This document shows, one piece after another, positions 33,143-41,191 of a DNA stretch of 64,000 nucleotides. Source of the DNA: Pseudomonas sp. S06B 330 (lineage in GTDB: Bacteria > Pseudomonadota > Gammaproteobacteria > Pseudomonadales > Pseudomonadaceae); contig NZ_CP088149.1 of the NCBI RefSeq assembly GCF_002845275.2, positions 5,023,501 through 5,087,500 on the forward strand. Reading direction: 5' to 3'. The position numbers and the translations under genes are program-made. Position 1 is the first letter of the stretch, and each line of letters opens with the position of its first letter. The notes beneath the pieces were generated by a model that saw nothing but the letters and a program-made list of their open reading frames with translations, ran no database searches and was not told the DNA's origin.

Positions 33143-34810
33143 TTACTTAACGACCTGCCCTACCCCACGCCCACGTGGATCGGAAGCCGTTTCCAGCGCC
33201 GTGCCCTTCACGCGGATCGCCTGGATATCGCCCATCTCCCAACCCTGATCTTCCAGGGTGTAGCCCATCTTCTTCAGTTCCTCGGCAACCTTGCCTTCGA
33301 GCGGTGCATAAGCATCGAAATAGATGGTGTCCTTAGGTAGCAACTGGTGATGAACCCGCTGCGCCGCCACGGCTTTTTCCAGTGGCAGGTTGTAGTCGTA
33401 CAGGTTGTTCAGCACCTGGAAGATCGAGGTGAAGATCCGCGAACCGCCTGGAGTACCCAGTACCAGGGTGACCTGACCATCACGGGTAACCAGGGTCGGG
33501 GCCATGGACGAGAGCATGCGTTTGCCTGGCTCAATGGCGTTGGCATCGCCACCCACCACACCGAAGGCGTTGGCCACACCCGGCTTGGAACTGAAATCGT
33601 CCATCTCATCGTTGAGCAGGAAACCTGCGCCTTTAACCACAACGCCACTGCCGTAGTCCCAGTTCAGGGTGTAGGTGTTGCTGACCGCGTTACCCTGTTT
33701 GTCGACGATGGAGAAGTGCGTGGTCTGATGTGGTTCAAGGCCCGGGCGGACTTTCTCGGTTTCCGAGATAGCGGTCGGATTGACCTCTTGGGCGCGCTTG
33801 GCCAGGTAATCCTTGGCGATCAGCTTATCCACCGGCACCTTGGAGAACGCAGGGTCCCCTAGGTAGTCGGCACGGTCAGCGAACACGCGCTTTTCGATTT
33901 CCGCCAGCAAGTGGATATAGCGCGCGGAGTTCAGATCAACGCCTTTGAAATCAGCAGCGCGGTTTTCCTTGATGCCCAGCAGTTGCGCCAGTGCCACACC
34001 ACCCGAGCTTGGCAGCGGTGCGGTATAGACCATATTGCCACGCCACTCGATGCCCATCGGCTCGCGCCATACCGCTTTGTAATCCTTGAGGTCGTCTTTG
34101 CTGATCAGGCCCTTGTCAGCCTGCATCTGCGCCACCAGCAGATCGGCTGTCTTGCCCTGGTAGAACTCGCTGACGCCCTTGTCGGCGATGCGCTCCAGGG
34201 TTTGCGCCAGCTCTGGCTGCTTGAACGTCTCGCCGACTTTCATGCTGCCGAAGTAGTCATTGAAGTTGGTACTGTCTTTGAACAGACCCAAGGCATCTTC
34301 GCGGTACTGGTACTGCTTGGCGGCGATTTTGAAACCGTTCTTCGCATAGCCTACCGCCGGGGTGATCAGCTCGGCCCACGGCAGCTTGCCGAACTTCTGA
34401 TGCGCCTCCCACAAGCCCATGACCGTACCCGGCACACCGGCAGCGCGGGCGCCGACCAGGCTCAGGTTTTCGATGATCTCGCCTTTTTCATCCAGGTACA
34501 TATTGCGGCTGGCGGCCTTGGGCGCCGTTTCTCGGTAGTCGAGGAAGTAAGGTTTGCCGTCCATGTACAGGGTCATGAAACCACCACCGCCAATATTACC
34601 GGCTTCGGGGTAGGTCACAGCCAGGGTGAAGGCGGTGGCGACTGCGGCGTCTACTGCGTTACCGCCTTTTTTCATTACATCGGCAGCTACCTGTGCAGCA
34701 TATTGATCGGGCGCAGCCACCGCGCCACCTTCCAGGGTCACAGCGTAAGCCGATGAACTGGCGACTATCGCGGCACTCAGGCCCAGGGCTTGGAACATCA
34801 CAACGCGCAT
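33143..34810 (-). CDS. ggt: Gamma-glutamyltransferase
   Basis: A 555-residue exported enzyme that cleaves gamma-glutamyl bonds of glutathione and related compounds in the periplasm. It has a signal peptide (MRVVMFQALGLSAAIVASSSAYA). The precursor should self-cleave before Thr363 in HQTTHFSIVDKQGNAVS, the new N-terminal nucleophile. The oxyanion and substrate motif MLSSMAPT and the GTPGGSRI loop are present. Length is typical. Convergent with mcpS across a REP pair. Confidence 0.95.
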   Translation of the reverse strand: MRVVMFQALGLSAAIVASSSAYAVTLEGGAVAAPDQYAAQVAADVMKKGGNAVDAAVATAFTLAVTYPEAGNIGGGGFMTLYMDGKPYFLDYRETAPKAASRNMYLDEKGEIIENLSLVGARAAGVPGTVMGLWEAHQKFGKLPWAELITPAVGYAKNGFKIAAKQYQYREDALGLFKDSTNFNDYFGSMKVGETFKQPELAQTLERIADKGVSEFYQGKTADLLVAQMQADKGLISKDDLKDYKAVWREPMGIEWRGNMVYTAPLPSSGGVALAQLLGIKENRAADFKGVDLNSARYIHLLAEIEKRVFADRADYLGDPAFSKVPVDKLIAKDYLAKRAQEVNPTAISETEKVRPGLEPHQTTHFSIVDKQGNAVSNTYTLNWDYGSGVVVKGAGFLLNDEMDDFSSKPGVANAFGVVGGDANAIEPGKRMLSSMAPTLVTRDGQVTLVLGTPGGSRIFTSIFQVLNNLYDYNLPLEKAVAAQRVHHQLLPKDTIYFDAYAPLEGKVAEELKKMGYTLEDQGWEMGDIQAIRVKGTALETASDPRGRGVGQVVK

Positions 34811-34927
34811 GAGAGCTTCCTTGGTGTTGTTTTCGTTGAACAGCCATTAAGGCTTATGTCCGAAAACTAATCAAACACCGCAGGAAAATTCGCCGCGTAC
34901 AGGTAAATTCTGTCGCAGCCGGAGACC

Positions 34928-35824
34928 TCAACAAGCGTAGATCGACAGTTTGTTCTGAATGAAATCAAGAAAGCACTGGATGCGTAAAGCCAGTTGAGTG
35001 TTGCGGTAGTACACCGCATTGATCGGCTGGCGATAGCCACTGTTGTACTCGGGCAGAATTACCTGCAGGCGAGCACTACGAATGTCTTCATGGGTCATAA
35101 AATGCGAGAGGCAGACGATGCCCTCACCGGCTAAAGCCAGTTCGCGCAAGGTTTCGCCGCTGGAGGCCGACAGACTCGGGTGAATCAATAGTCGATCACC
35201 CTCGGCATGGCGCAACGGCCAATGATTGAGGGTTTCGGTCTGGGTAAAGCCCAGCAGTGAATGCGTATGCAAGTCTTCGACCCGCTCGGGGATGCCATAG
35301 CGGGCTAGATACTCGGGACTGGCCAAGACGTTCAGCGGGCTGCAACCAAGCGATCGGGCATGCAGACTGGAGTCGGCCAACTCACCGATGCGGATGGCAA
35401 CATCGGTGCTTTGTTCGATCAGGTCAATGATCAGGTCACTGGTGTTGAGCTCCAGCTGAATCTGCGGATACAACGCACGAAATTCAGCGATCCAGGGCAC
35501 GATGGCATGCAGCATGAACGGCAGCGCGGCATTGATACGCAGACGCCCGGACGGTGTCTGGTGGTGCACCGACAAATGTTCTTCGAGCTCGTCCATCTGC
35601 TGCAGGATCGACTTGGCCCGTTCGAAGAAAAAACGGCCTTCTTCTGTCAGGTCCATGCGCCGGGTGGTGCGGTTGATCAGCGTTGTACCGAGCTTGGTTT
35701 CCAGGCGCGACAGAGTCCGACTGATCGCCGACGGCGTCTGCCCACCCTGCTCGGCGGCGGCGGAAATCGAGCCGCACTCGATCACCGAGACGAACACCTG
35801 CAATTCATCGGACCTGGCTTTCAC
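34928..35824 (-). CDS. LysR-family transcriptional regulator
   Basis: A 298-residue LTTR with the winged helix MKARSDELQVFVSVIECGSISAAAEQGGQTPSAISRTLSRLETKLGTTLINRTTRRMDLTEEG and a PBP2 effector domain. The CrgA/DmlR-like group to which it seems to belong often controls quinone reductases or redox enzymes. Its start is 67 bases downstream of the mdaB stop on the same strand, so it could share the mdaB transcript and control the mdaB/ygiN pair (inference). Confidence 0.88.
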   Translation of the reverse strand: MKARSDELQVFVSVIECGSISAAAEQGGQTPSAISRTLSRLETKLGTTLINRTTRRMDLTEEGRFFFERAKSILQQMDELEEHLSVHHQTPSGRLRINAALPFMLHAIVPWIAEFRALYPQIQLELNTSDLIIDLIEQSTDVAIRIGELADSSLHARSLGCSPLNVLASPEYLARYGIPERVEDLHTHSLLGFTQTETLNHWPLRHAEGDRLLIHPSLSASSGETLRELALAGEGIVCLSHFMTHEDIRSARLQVILPEYNSGYRQPINAVYYRNTQLALRIQCFLDFIQNKLSIYAC

Positions 35825-35891
35825 GGTTGTACCCCGGGGTGATCAACAGCCGTGATAGATATCCGCTTGCGGTGGCCAGCGCAAGGTTTCA

Positions 35892-36482
35892 TCAGGCCTG
35901 GACCTGGAAAACCTCGGCCAGGTGTTGCTCGTAGGCAGCCACGGCAGCCTCGACGTTCGGGCGCTTCATCACGTCCACGGCCAGGTAGGTCGGCAGACCC
36001 GTCATGCCAAGGAACTGGTTGGCCTTGTGGAACGGGAAGTACACCGCATCCACGCCCTTGCCTTCGAAGAAATCGCTCGGATCATCAAAAGCCTGCTGTG
36101 GCGCGTTCCACGTCAGCGAAAGCATATATTGCTTGCCTTGAATCAGACCACCGCTGCCGTACTTTTGCGAGGCATCGGAACGGGTGCGACCGTCGTTGGC
36201 GTAAAGGCTGCCGTGGCCAGCGGTGAAGACTTCATCCAGGTACTGCTTGACGGTCCACGGTGCGCCCATCCACCAACCCGGCATCTGATAGATGACAACA
36301 TCGGCCCAGAGAAACTTTTCTACTTCTTCAGCATTGTCGTAACCACCGTCGATGTAGGTGGTTTTGACGTCGAAACCGGCGCGGTCAAGAAACGCCAGCG
36401 CGGCCTCGTGCAAGGTTTCGTTCAGACGACCATCGGAGTGGGCGAATTTCTTACCACCGTTGAGCAGCAGGATCTTTTTCAT
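35892..36482 (-). CDS. mdaB: NAD(P)H:quinone oxidoreductase MdaB
   Basis: A 196-residue flavodoxin-like FAD enzyme that reduces quinones by two electrons, avoiding semiquinone formation. It shows LLLNGGKKFAHSDGRLNETL, the active-site stretch VVIYQMPGWWMGAPWTVKQYLDEVF and a GKQYMLSLTWNAPQQAF loop characteristic of MdaB. Start at 36482 (MKKILLL) is where MdaB begins; a GTG four codons earlier is also in frame. Divergent from the YgiN-like gene across 190 bases. Confidence 0.92.
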   Translation of the reverse strand: MKKILLLNGGKKFAHSDGRLNETLHEAALAFLDRAGFDVKTTYIDGGYDNAEEVEKFLWADVVIYQMPGWWMGAPWTVKQYLDEVFTAGHGSLYANDGRTRSDASQKYGSGGLIQGKQYMLSLTWNAPQQAFDDPSDFFEGKGVDAVYFPFHKANQFLGMTGLPTYLAVDVMKRPNVEAAVAAYEQHLAEVFQVQA

Positions 36483-36672
36483 GGTGTGCCTCATCTGGGT
36501 TCGATCCGAGGCCTATCCGCCTGTGACCGAGTGAATTTGATGGCGGCAGAGTAGAGGTCGGGGTCGCGGGGAAAAAGCCACAATGGGGCAAAATACATTT
36601 GACTGAAAAGCACGAATCAAATCCTTATTGTTGCCTTAGAATCGATTCACCACTCCTTTCAGAGACTTCTTT

Positions 36673-36987
36673 ATGAGCGAGCAGTACGGTTTCATCCTCA
36701 AAGCCAAAACCCATCCGGAAAAATCCGCAGCCTTCGAGGCGCTGTTTCGCGCTTATGTCGAGCCAAGCCGCCAGGAGCCGGGCTGCATCGAGTACCACAT
36801 GCTGCGTGACAAGGAAGATCCAAGCCTGTTTGTGTTCTACGAGATCTGGGCCAGCAAGGCCGCGCTGGATGTGCACTCTGCCTTGCCGCACATGCAGCAG
36901 TTCTTCGAAACGCGCATGGACTACCTGGAACGCGACTTCGATATCCAGTTGGTCGAGATGCTTAGCCCCTCTTCGGCTAGCCGTTGA
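36673..36987 (+). CDS. ygiN: Antibiotic-biosynthesis-monooxygenase-fold protein, YgiN-like quinol monooxygenase
   Basis: A 104-residue ferredoxin-like single domain (ABM family) with EPSRQEPGCIEYHMLRDKEDPSLFVFYEIWASKAALDVHSALPHMQQF. In E. coli the homologue YgiN sits beside mdaB and oxidises quinols back to quinones, making a two-gene quinone redox cycle. Here the pair is divergent rather than in one operon. Its 3' end overlaps the convergent TSUP permease gene by 11 bases. The ABM fold is certain; the specific activity is inferred from context. Confidence 0.82.
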   Translation: MSEQYGFILKAKTHPEKSAAFEALFRAYVEPSRQEPGCIEYHMLRDKEDPSLFVFYEIWASKAALDVHSALPHMQQFFETRMDYLERDFDIQLVEMLSPSSASR

Positions 36988-37741
36988 TCAATAGATGCGC
37001 GCCGAGCAGAGCCAGGCCAATAAAGAAGCAACGCTTGAACACTGCGGCACTGATGCGTTGACGCAGCCATTGACCGCAAAACATGCCCAGCAGTGCCGGC
37101 GCCAGCACCAGCAAAGACGCGCCCAGGGCTTGCGCACCCAGCGCGCCTTGGCCCGCCAGGCCGATCGCCAGGGCCAGGGTCGATACCGTGAATGACAGGC
37201 CCAAGGCCTGGACCATTTCGTCGCGATTCAGGCCCAGACTCTGTAGATAAGGCACCGCTGGAATCACGAAGACCCCAGTGCAAGCCGTGACCACCCCGGT
37301 AATCAGCCCACAGACCGGTCCTAGCCAGCGCTCCTGCGCAGCCGCCAGGCTCAAGCCTCGCCCCAACAGACCGTACAGCGCATACACCAGTAGCGCGGCC
37401 CCCAACGCGTGAGCCGCCAGTTCGCCACTGTTGATGCCCAGCCAGACGCTGCCCAAAAGGGTCCCGATAAAAATCATGACCTGCATGGGCCACAACCGTT
37501 TCAGCAAGGCTCGCAAGTGTCCACCGGCCGCCAATTGCCAGAGGTTGGTCAAGGTCGACGGTACAATCAGCAACGCCGCAGCCTGCGCAGGCGACATAGC
37601 CAGACCGAGCAAGCCCATGGCAATGGTCGGCAAGCCCAGGCCGATTACACCCTTGACCGCGCCAGCCAGCATAAACGTAACGATCACCAGCAGCGACAGC
37701 GCCGGTCCAATGTCCTGATAGAAGCCAAGTAATGTAGTCAT
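36977..37741 (-). CDS. TauE/SafE (TSUP) family permease
   Basis: A 254-residue membrane protein with about eight helices. It shows the family repeats SLLVIVTFMLAGAVKGVIGLGLPTIAMGLL and VCGLITGVVTACTGVFVIPAVPYLQSLGL. TSUP proteins move small anions such as sulfite, sulfoacetate, organosulfonates or carboxylates, often outward; the substrate here is unknown. The ATG at 37741 has AGGA eight bases upstream and is preferred over one five codons earlier. The divergent LysR gene at 37819 is its likely regulator. Confidence 0.85.
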   Translation of the reverse strand: MTTLLGFYQDIGPALSLLVIVTFMLAGAVKGVIGLGLPTIAMGLLGLAMSPAQAAALLIVPSTLTNLWQLAAGGHLRALLKRLWPMQVMIFIGTLLGSVWLGINSGELAAHALGAALLVYALYGLLGRGLSLAAAQERWLGPVCGLITGVVTACTGVFVIPAVPYLQSLGLNRDEMVQALGLSFTVSTLALAIGLAGQGALGAQALGASLLVLAPALLGMFCGQWLRQRISAAVFKRCFFIGLALLGAHLLING

Positions 37742-37818
37742 GGCGCTATCCTGCACCTCGACACTCAGACTGAAAATCTGCCATATACTCAGCCAGACTA
37801 TTGCTCAGGCAGAGGCTG

Positions 37819-38751
37819 ATGCATTTCGATCTGATTGACCTGCGCTTGTTCCAGCACACGCTGGACTGCGGCAACATCACCGCCGGCGCCCAACGCAGCC
37901 ACTTGTCGTTGCCGGCTGCCAGCGCACGCATCCGCGCCATGGAAAGTTCGCTGGGCACGCCCCTGCTCGAACGCAACCGACGAGGTGTCCAGGCCACGCC
38001 CGCAGGGCAGGCGTTGTTGCAGCATGCGCGGCTGATTGCACAGCAGGTCGAACGCCTGCAGTTCGACCTGGCGCAATATGCCCAAGGCCTGCAGGGCCAG
38101 GTACGGTTACTGTGCAACACCGCAGCACTGACCGAATACCTGCCGGAACTGCTCGCCGGTTTTCTCGAACACTACCCGTCCATCAACATCGACATCCACG
38201 AACTGCCAAGCCTGCGTATCGTCCAGGCCATTACCCAAGGCGTGGCGGATATCGGCATCATCTCCAGCGCTGTGACCAGCGAACACCTGCAGACCTTGTC
38301 GTTTCGCGACGATCCACTGATGCTGATCATGCCCCCTACGCATCCCCTGGCCTACCATGCCAACTTGCGTTTTGCCGACACCCTCGGCCATGGCTACGTC
38401 GGCCTGCAAGCCGACAGTGCCTTGGCCCTGCACCTTGAAGAACAGGCGCTGCACCTGGGGCAGCGCCTACAGGTACGCGTGCGCGCCGACGGTTTTGATG
38501 GGGTGATCCGCATGGTCGCCCATGGTGCCGGCCTGGGCATCGTGCCGCTGGCAGCCGTGCAGCGCTGGCAAGGTGTACTGGCGCTGCACAGCCTGGCGCT
38601 GGGCGAGCCTTGGGCCAGGCGCCAGTTGCGCCTGTGCAGTCGTGACTTTTCCAGCCTGCCCGGGCATGCGCGCGCCTTGCTGGAATGTTTGAGTGCTAGC
38701 GCTGTTGCTCCAGCAACTGCAATCCACCGACAATCGCCCCTGCGCACCTAG
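37819..38751 (+). CDS. LysR-family transcriptional regulator
   Basis: A 310-residue LTTR with the winged helix MHFDLIDLRLFQHTLDCGNITAGAQRSHLSLPAASARIRAMESSLGTPLLERNRRGVQATPAG and a CysB/PBP2-like effector domain (LPSLRIVQAITQGVADIGIIS). It is divergent from the TSUP permease with only 77 bases between the starts, the classical LysR-target arrangement. The ATG at 37819 with AGAGG just upstream is preferred over an in-frame TTG at 37801. A 46-base gap separates it from the lipid cluster; it may read into it. Confidence 0.88.
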   Translation: MHFDLIDLRLFQHTLDCGNITAGAQRSHLSLPAASARIRAMESSLGTPLLERNRRGVQATPAGQALLQHARLIAQQVERLQFDLAQYAQGLQGQVRLLCNTAALTEYLPELLAGFLEHYPSINIDIHELPSLRIVQAITQGVADIGIISSAVTSEHLQTLSFRDDPLMLIMPPTHPLAYHANLRFADTLGHGYVGLQADSALALHLEEQALHLGQRLQVRVRADGFDGVIRMVAHGAGLGIVPLAAVQRWQGVLALHSLALGEPWARRQLRLCSRDFSSLPGHARALLECLSASAVAPATAIHRQSPLRT

Positions 38752-38797
38752 CTGTTGCTGCACTGATCGCCAACCGAGTCGTAAAGGGAGTTTCACC

Positions 38798-39403
38798 GTG
38801 CCGTCGATCTACCAGCTCAAACCCCGCTTCCAGGCGCTGTTGCGCCCGACGGTCGAGCGTCTTTACCAACGCGGCGTGACCGCCAACCAGGTGACCCTGA
38901 GCGCCGCCGTGATTTCCGTGTTGCTTGGCCTGCTGCTGACCTGGCTTCCTCATATCACTTGGCTGTTCGCGCTGGTGCCAGTGTGGATGTTGCTGCGTAT
39001 GGCACTCAACGCCATTGACGGCATGCTCGCCCGTGAGTTCGGCCAGCAATCGAAACTCGGCGCTTACTACAACGAACTCTGCGACCTGGTCGCCGACAGC
39101 GCCTTGTACCTGCCCTTTGCTCTGCTGCCAGGGGTATCGCCGGCACTGGTGGTGGTCGTTGTGCTCGCCGCGCTAATCAGCGAATACGCTGGCGTCATGG
39201 GCCCGCTGGTCGGTGCTGAGCGTCGCTACGACGGCCCCATGGGCAAGAGCGATCGTGCCTTTGCCTTCGGTGTTCTCGGTGCTGGCGTTGCCACCGGCCT
39301 GTTGGCGTCAATCTGGATCAACGGCGTGCTGCTGGTGATCTTGCTGCTCTCGCTCTATACCCTCTACAACCGGGTCAGCCGCGGTCTGGCGCAAACCCGC
39401 TGA
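38798..39403 (+). CDS. CDP-alcohol phosphatidyltransferase-family protein (YnbA-like)
   Basis: A 201-residue protein with about six membrane helices. Enzymes of this family swap CMP of a CDP-alcohol for another alcohol, making phospholipids. The signature region is NAIDGMLAREFGQQSKLGAYYNELCD: compared with the canonical DxxDGxxAR-x8-GxxxDxxxD, the first and third Asp are Asn. Start is GTG at 38798 with AAAGGGAG seven bases upstream; the open frame continues upstream without homology. First gene of a tight six-gene cluster resembling E. coli ynbABCD. Product lipid unknown. Confidence 0.8.
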   Translation: MPSIYQLKPRFQALLRPTVERLYQRGVTANQVTLSAAVISVLLGLLLTWLPHITWLFALVPVWMLLRMALNAIDGMLAREFGQQSKLGAYYNELCDLVADSALYLPFALLPGVSPALVVVVVLAALISEYAGVMGPLVGAERRYDGPMGKSDRAFAFGVLGAGVATGLLASIWINGVLLVILLLSLYTLYNRVSRGLAQTR

Positions 39404-39433
39404 AGCTCTTTGTGCCAGATAAGGATATTTGCC

Positions 39434-41191
39434 ATGCGCAACGCTCAATCCCTGCGTTTTACCACCCACGACGGTGTCGAGCTGCATTACCGCCACTGGC
39501 CGGCCAGCATCGCTGGCGATCAGCCGCGCCGCGCCGTGGTGCTGTTCCATCGCGGCCACGAACACGGTGGACGTATGGCCCATCTGGTCGATGAGCTTGA
39601 ACTGCCCGGCCATGACTTCTTCGCCTGGGATGCCCGAGGCCATGGCCAATCGCCCGGCGCCCGCGGCGACAGCCCGAGTTTCGCCTGCAGCGTGCGCGAC
39701 GTGCAGACCTTCATCGAACATATCGCCCGCGAGCACGACATTGCCGAAGAGGACATGGCTGTGCTGGCGCAAAGCGTCGGTGCCGTGTTGATCGCCACCT
39801 GGGCCCATGACTATGCACCCAAGGTACGTTGCCTGGTCCTCGCCTCGCCGGCCTTCAAGGTCAAACTGTACGTGCCGTTCGCTCGCCCGGGGCTGAAACT
39901 GATGCGTGCCTGGCGCGGCAACTTCTTCGTCAATAGCTACGTCAAGCCGCGCCTGCTCAGTCACGACCCCGAGCGCATCGCCTCGTATGAAAGCGACCCG
40001 CTAATCAGTCGGCCGATTTCGGTAAACATGCTGCTTGGCCTGTATGAAGCCGCCGACCGCGTAGTGGCGGATGCACAGGCGATCCAGGTGCCAACGCAGC
40101 TGCTTATTTCCGGCGCAGATTTCGTCGTCAAGCGCCAACCCCAAGAGCAATTTTTCGAACGTCTGGGCAGCGTGCACAAAGAGAAGCACGTCCTCCCCGG
40201 GTTCTTCCACGACACCCTTGGCGAGCGTGACCGCGGTCATGCCCTGATGCGGATCCGCCGCTTTATCGAGCACTGTTTCAGCCAGGCGCCGCAGCGCCCT
40301 TCTCTACTCGATGCCGACCAACTTGGCGCTAGCTGCGCCGAGGCCGAAAGCCTGGCCGCACCGCTGCCACGCAACTCGCCAGCTGACCTCTATTGGCGCG
40401 TTACCCGCGCCGGGTTGCGCCTCGGCAAAGGCTTGTCGGACGGGGTCAAGCTGGGCTTCGATACCGGCTTCGACTCCGGCAGCACCCTGGACTACATCTA
40501 TCGCAACCAGCCCACCGGCAAGGGCCCGATCGGTCGCATGATCGACCAAAACTACCTCAATGCCATCGGCTGGCGCGGCATCCGCCAACGCAAGCTGCAT
40601 GTCGAGGAACTGTTACGCCTGGCCATTGAGCGCCTGCGCGAACAGGACAAGCCCGTGGATATTGTCGATATTGCCGCCGGCCATGGCCGCTACATACTCG
40701 AAGCGTTGCAAGGCCTGGAGCAGCGCCCCGAGTCAATCCTGCTGCGCGATTACAGCGAACTCAATGTCCAACAGGGCAGCGCGCTGATCGCCGAAAAGGG
40801 CTTGGCCGATATTGCCCGCTTCGTTCAGGGCGATGCCTTCGATGCCCAGAGCCTCGCCAGCCTTGATCCCCGCCCGACCCTGGCAGTGGTCTCGGGCCTG
40901 TATGAACTGTTCGCCAGCAACCAGATGGTCAGTAACTCCCTCGGTGGCCTGGCCCAGGCGGTGGAGCCTGGCGGTTACCTGGTGTACACCGGTCAACCAT
41001 GGCACCCGCAGTTGGAGATGATTGCCCGCGCCCTGACTAGCCACCGCGCCGGCCAAGCCTGGGTAATGCGCCGCCGCAGCCAAGTAGAGATGGATCAGTT
41101 GGTCGAAGCGGCAGGCTTTCGCAAGGTCTGCCAGCGTATCGACCAGTGGGGCATCTTCAGCGTCAGCCTGGCCCAGCGGGTCGCCGGATGA
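39434..41191 (+). CDS. Alpha/beta hydrolase-methyltransferase fusion (YnbC-like)
   Basis: A 585-residue fusion, the length I recall for E. coli YnbC. Residues 1-290 form a monoacylglycerol-lipase-type hydrolase: HRGHEHGGRMAHLVDEL, DARGHGQSPGARG, nucleophile Ser in LAQSVGAV, acid in SGADFVVK and His in GFFHDTL. Residues 320-585 form a class I methyltransferase with SAM motif VDIAAGHGRYILEAL and LAVVSGLYELF. A lipid-acting lipase joined to a methylase suggests acyl trimming plus methylation of a head group (inference). AAGGA lies eight bases before the ATG; stop overlaps the next start by 4 bases. Confidence 0.85.
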   Translation: MRNAQSLRFTTHDGVELHYRHWPASIAGDQPRRAVVLFHRGHEHGGRMAHLVDELELPGHDFFAWDARGHGQSPGARGDSPSFACSVRDVQTFIEHIAREHDIAEEDMAVLAQSVGAVLIATWAHDYAPKVRCLVLASPAFKVKLYVPFARPGLKLMRAWRGNFFVNSYVKPRLLSHDPERIASYESDPLISRPISVNMLLGLYEAADRVVADAQAIQVPTQLLISGADFVVKRQPQEQFFERLGSVHKEKHVLPGFFHDTLGERDRGHALMRIRRFIEHCFSQAPQRPSLLDADQLGASCAEAESLAAPLPRNSPADLYWRVTRAGLRLGKGLSDGVKLGFDTGFDSGSTLDYIYRNQPTGKGPIGRMIDQNYLNAIGWRGIRQRKLHVEELLRLAIERLREQDKPVDIVDIAAGHGRYILEALQGLEQRPESILLRDYSELNVQQGSALIAEKGLADIARFVQGDAFDAQSLASLDPRPTLAVVSGLYELFASNQMVSNSLGGLAQAVEPGGYLVYTGQPWHPQLEMIARALTSHRAGQAWVMRRRSQVEMDQLVEAAGFRKVCQRIDQWGIFSVSLAQRVAG

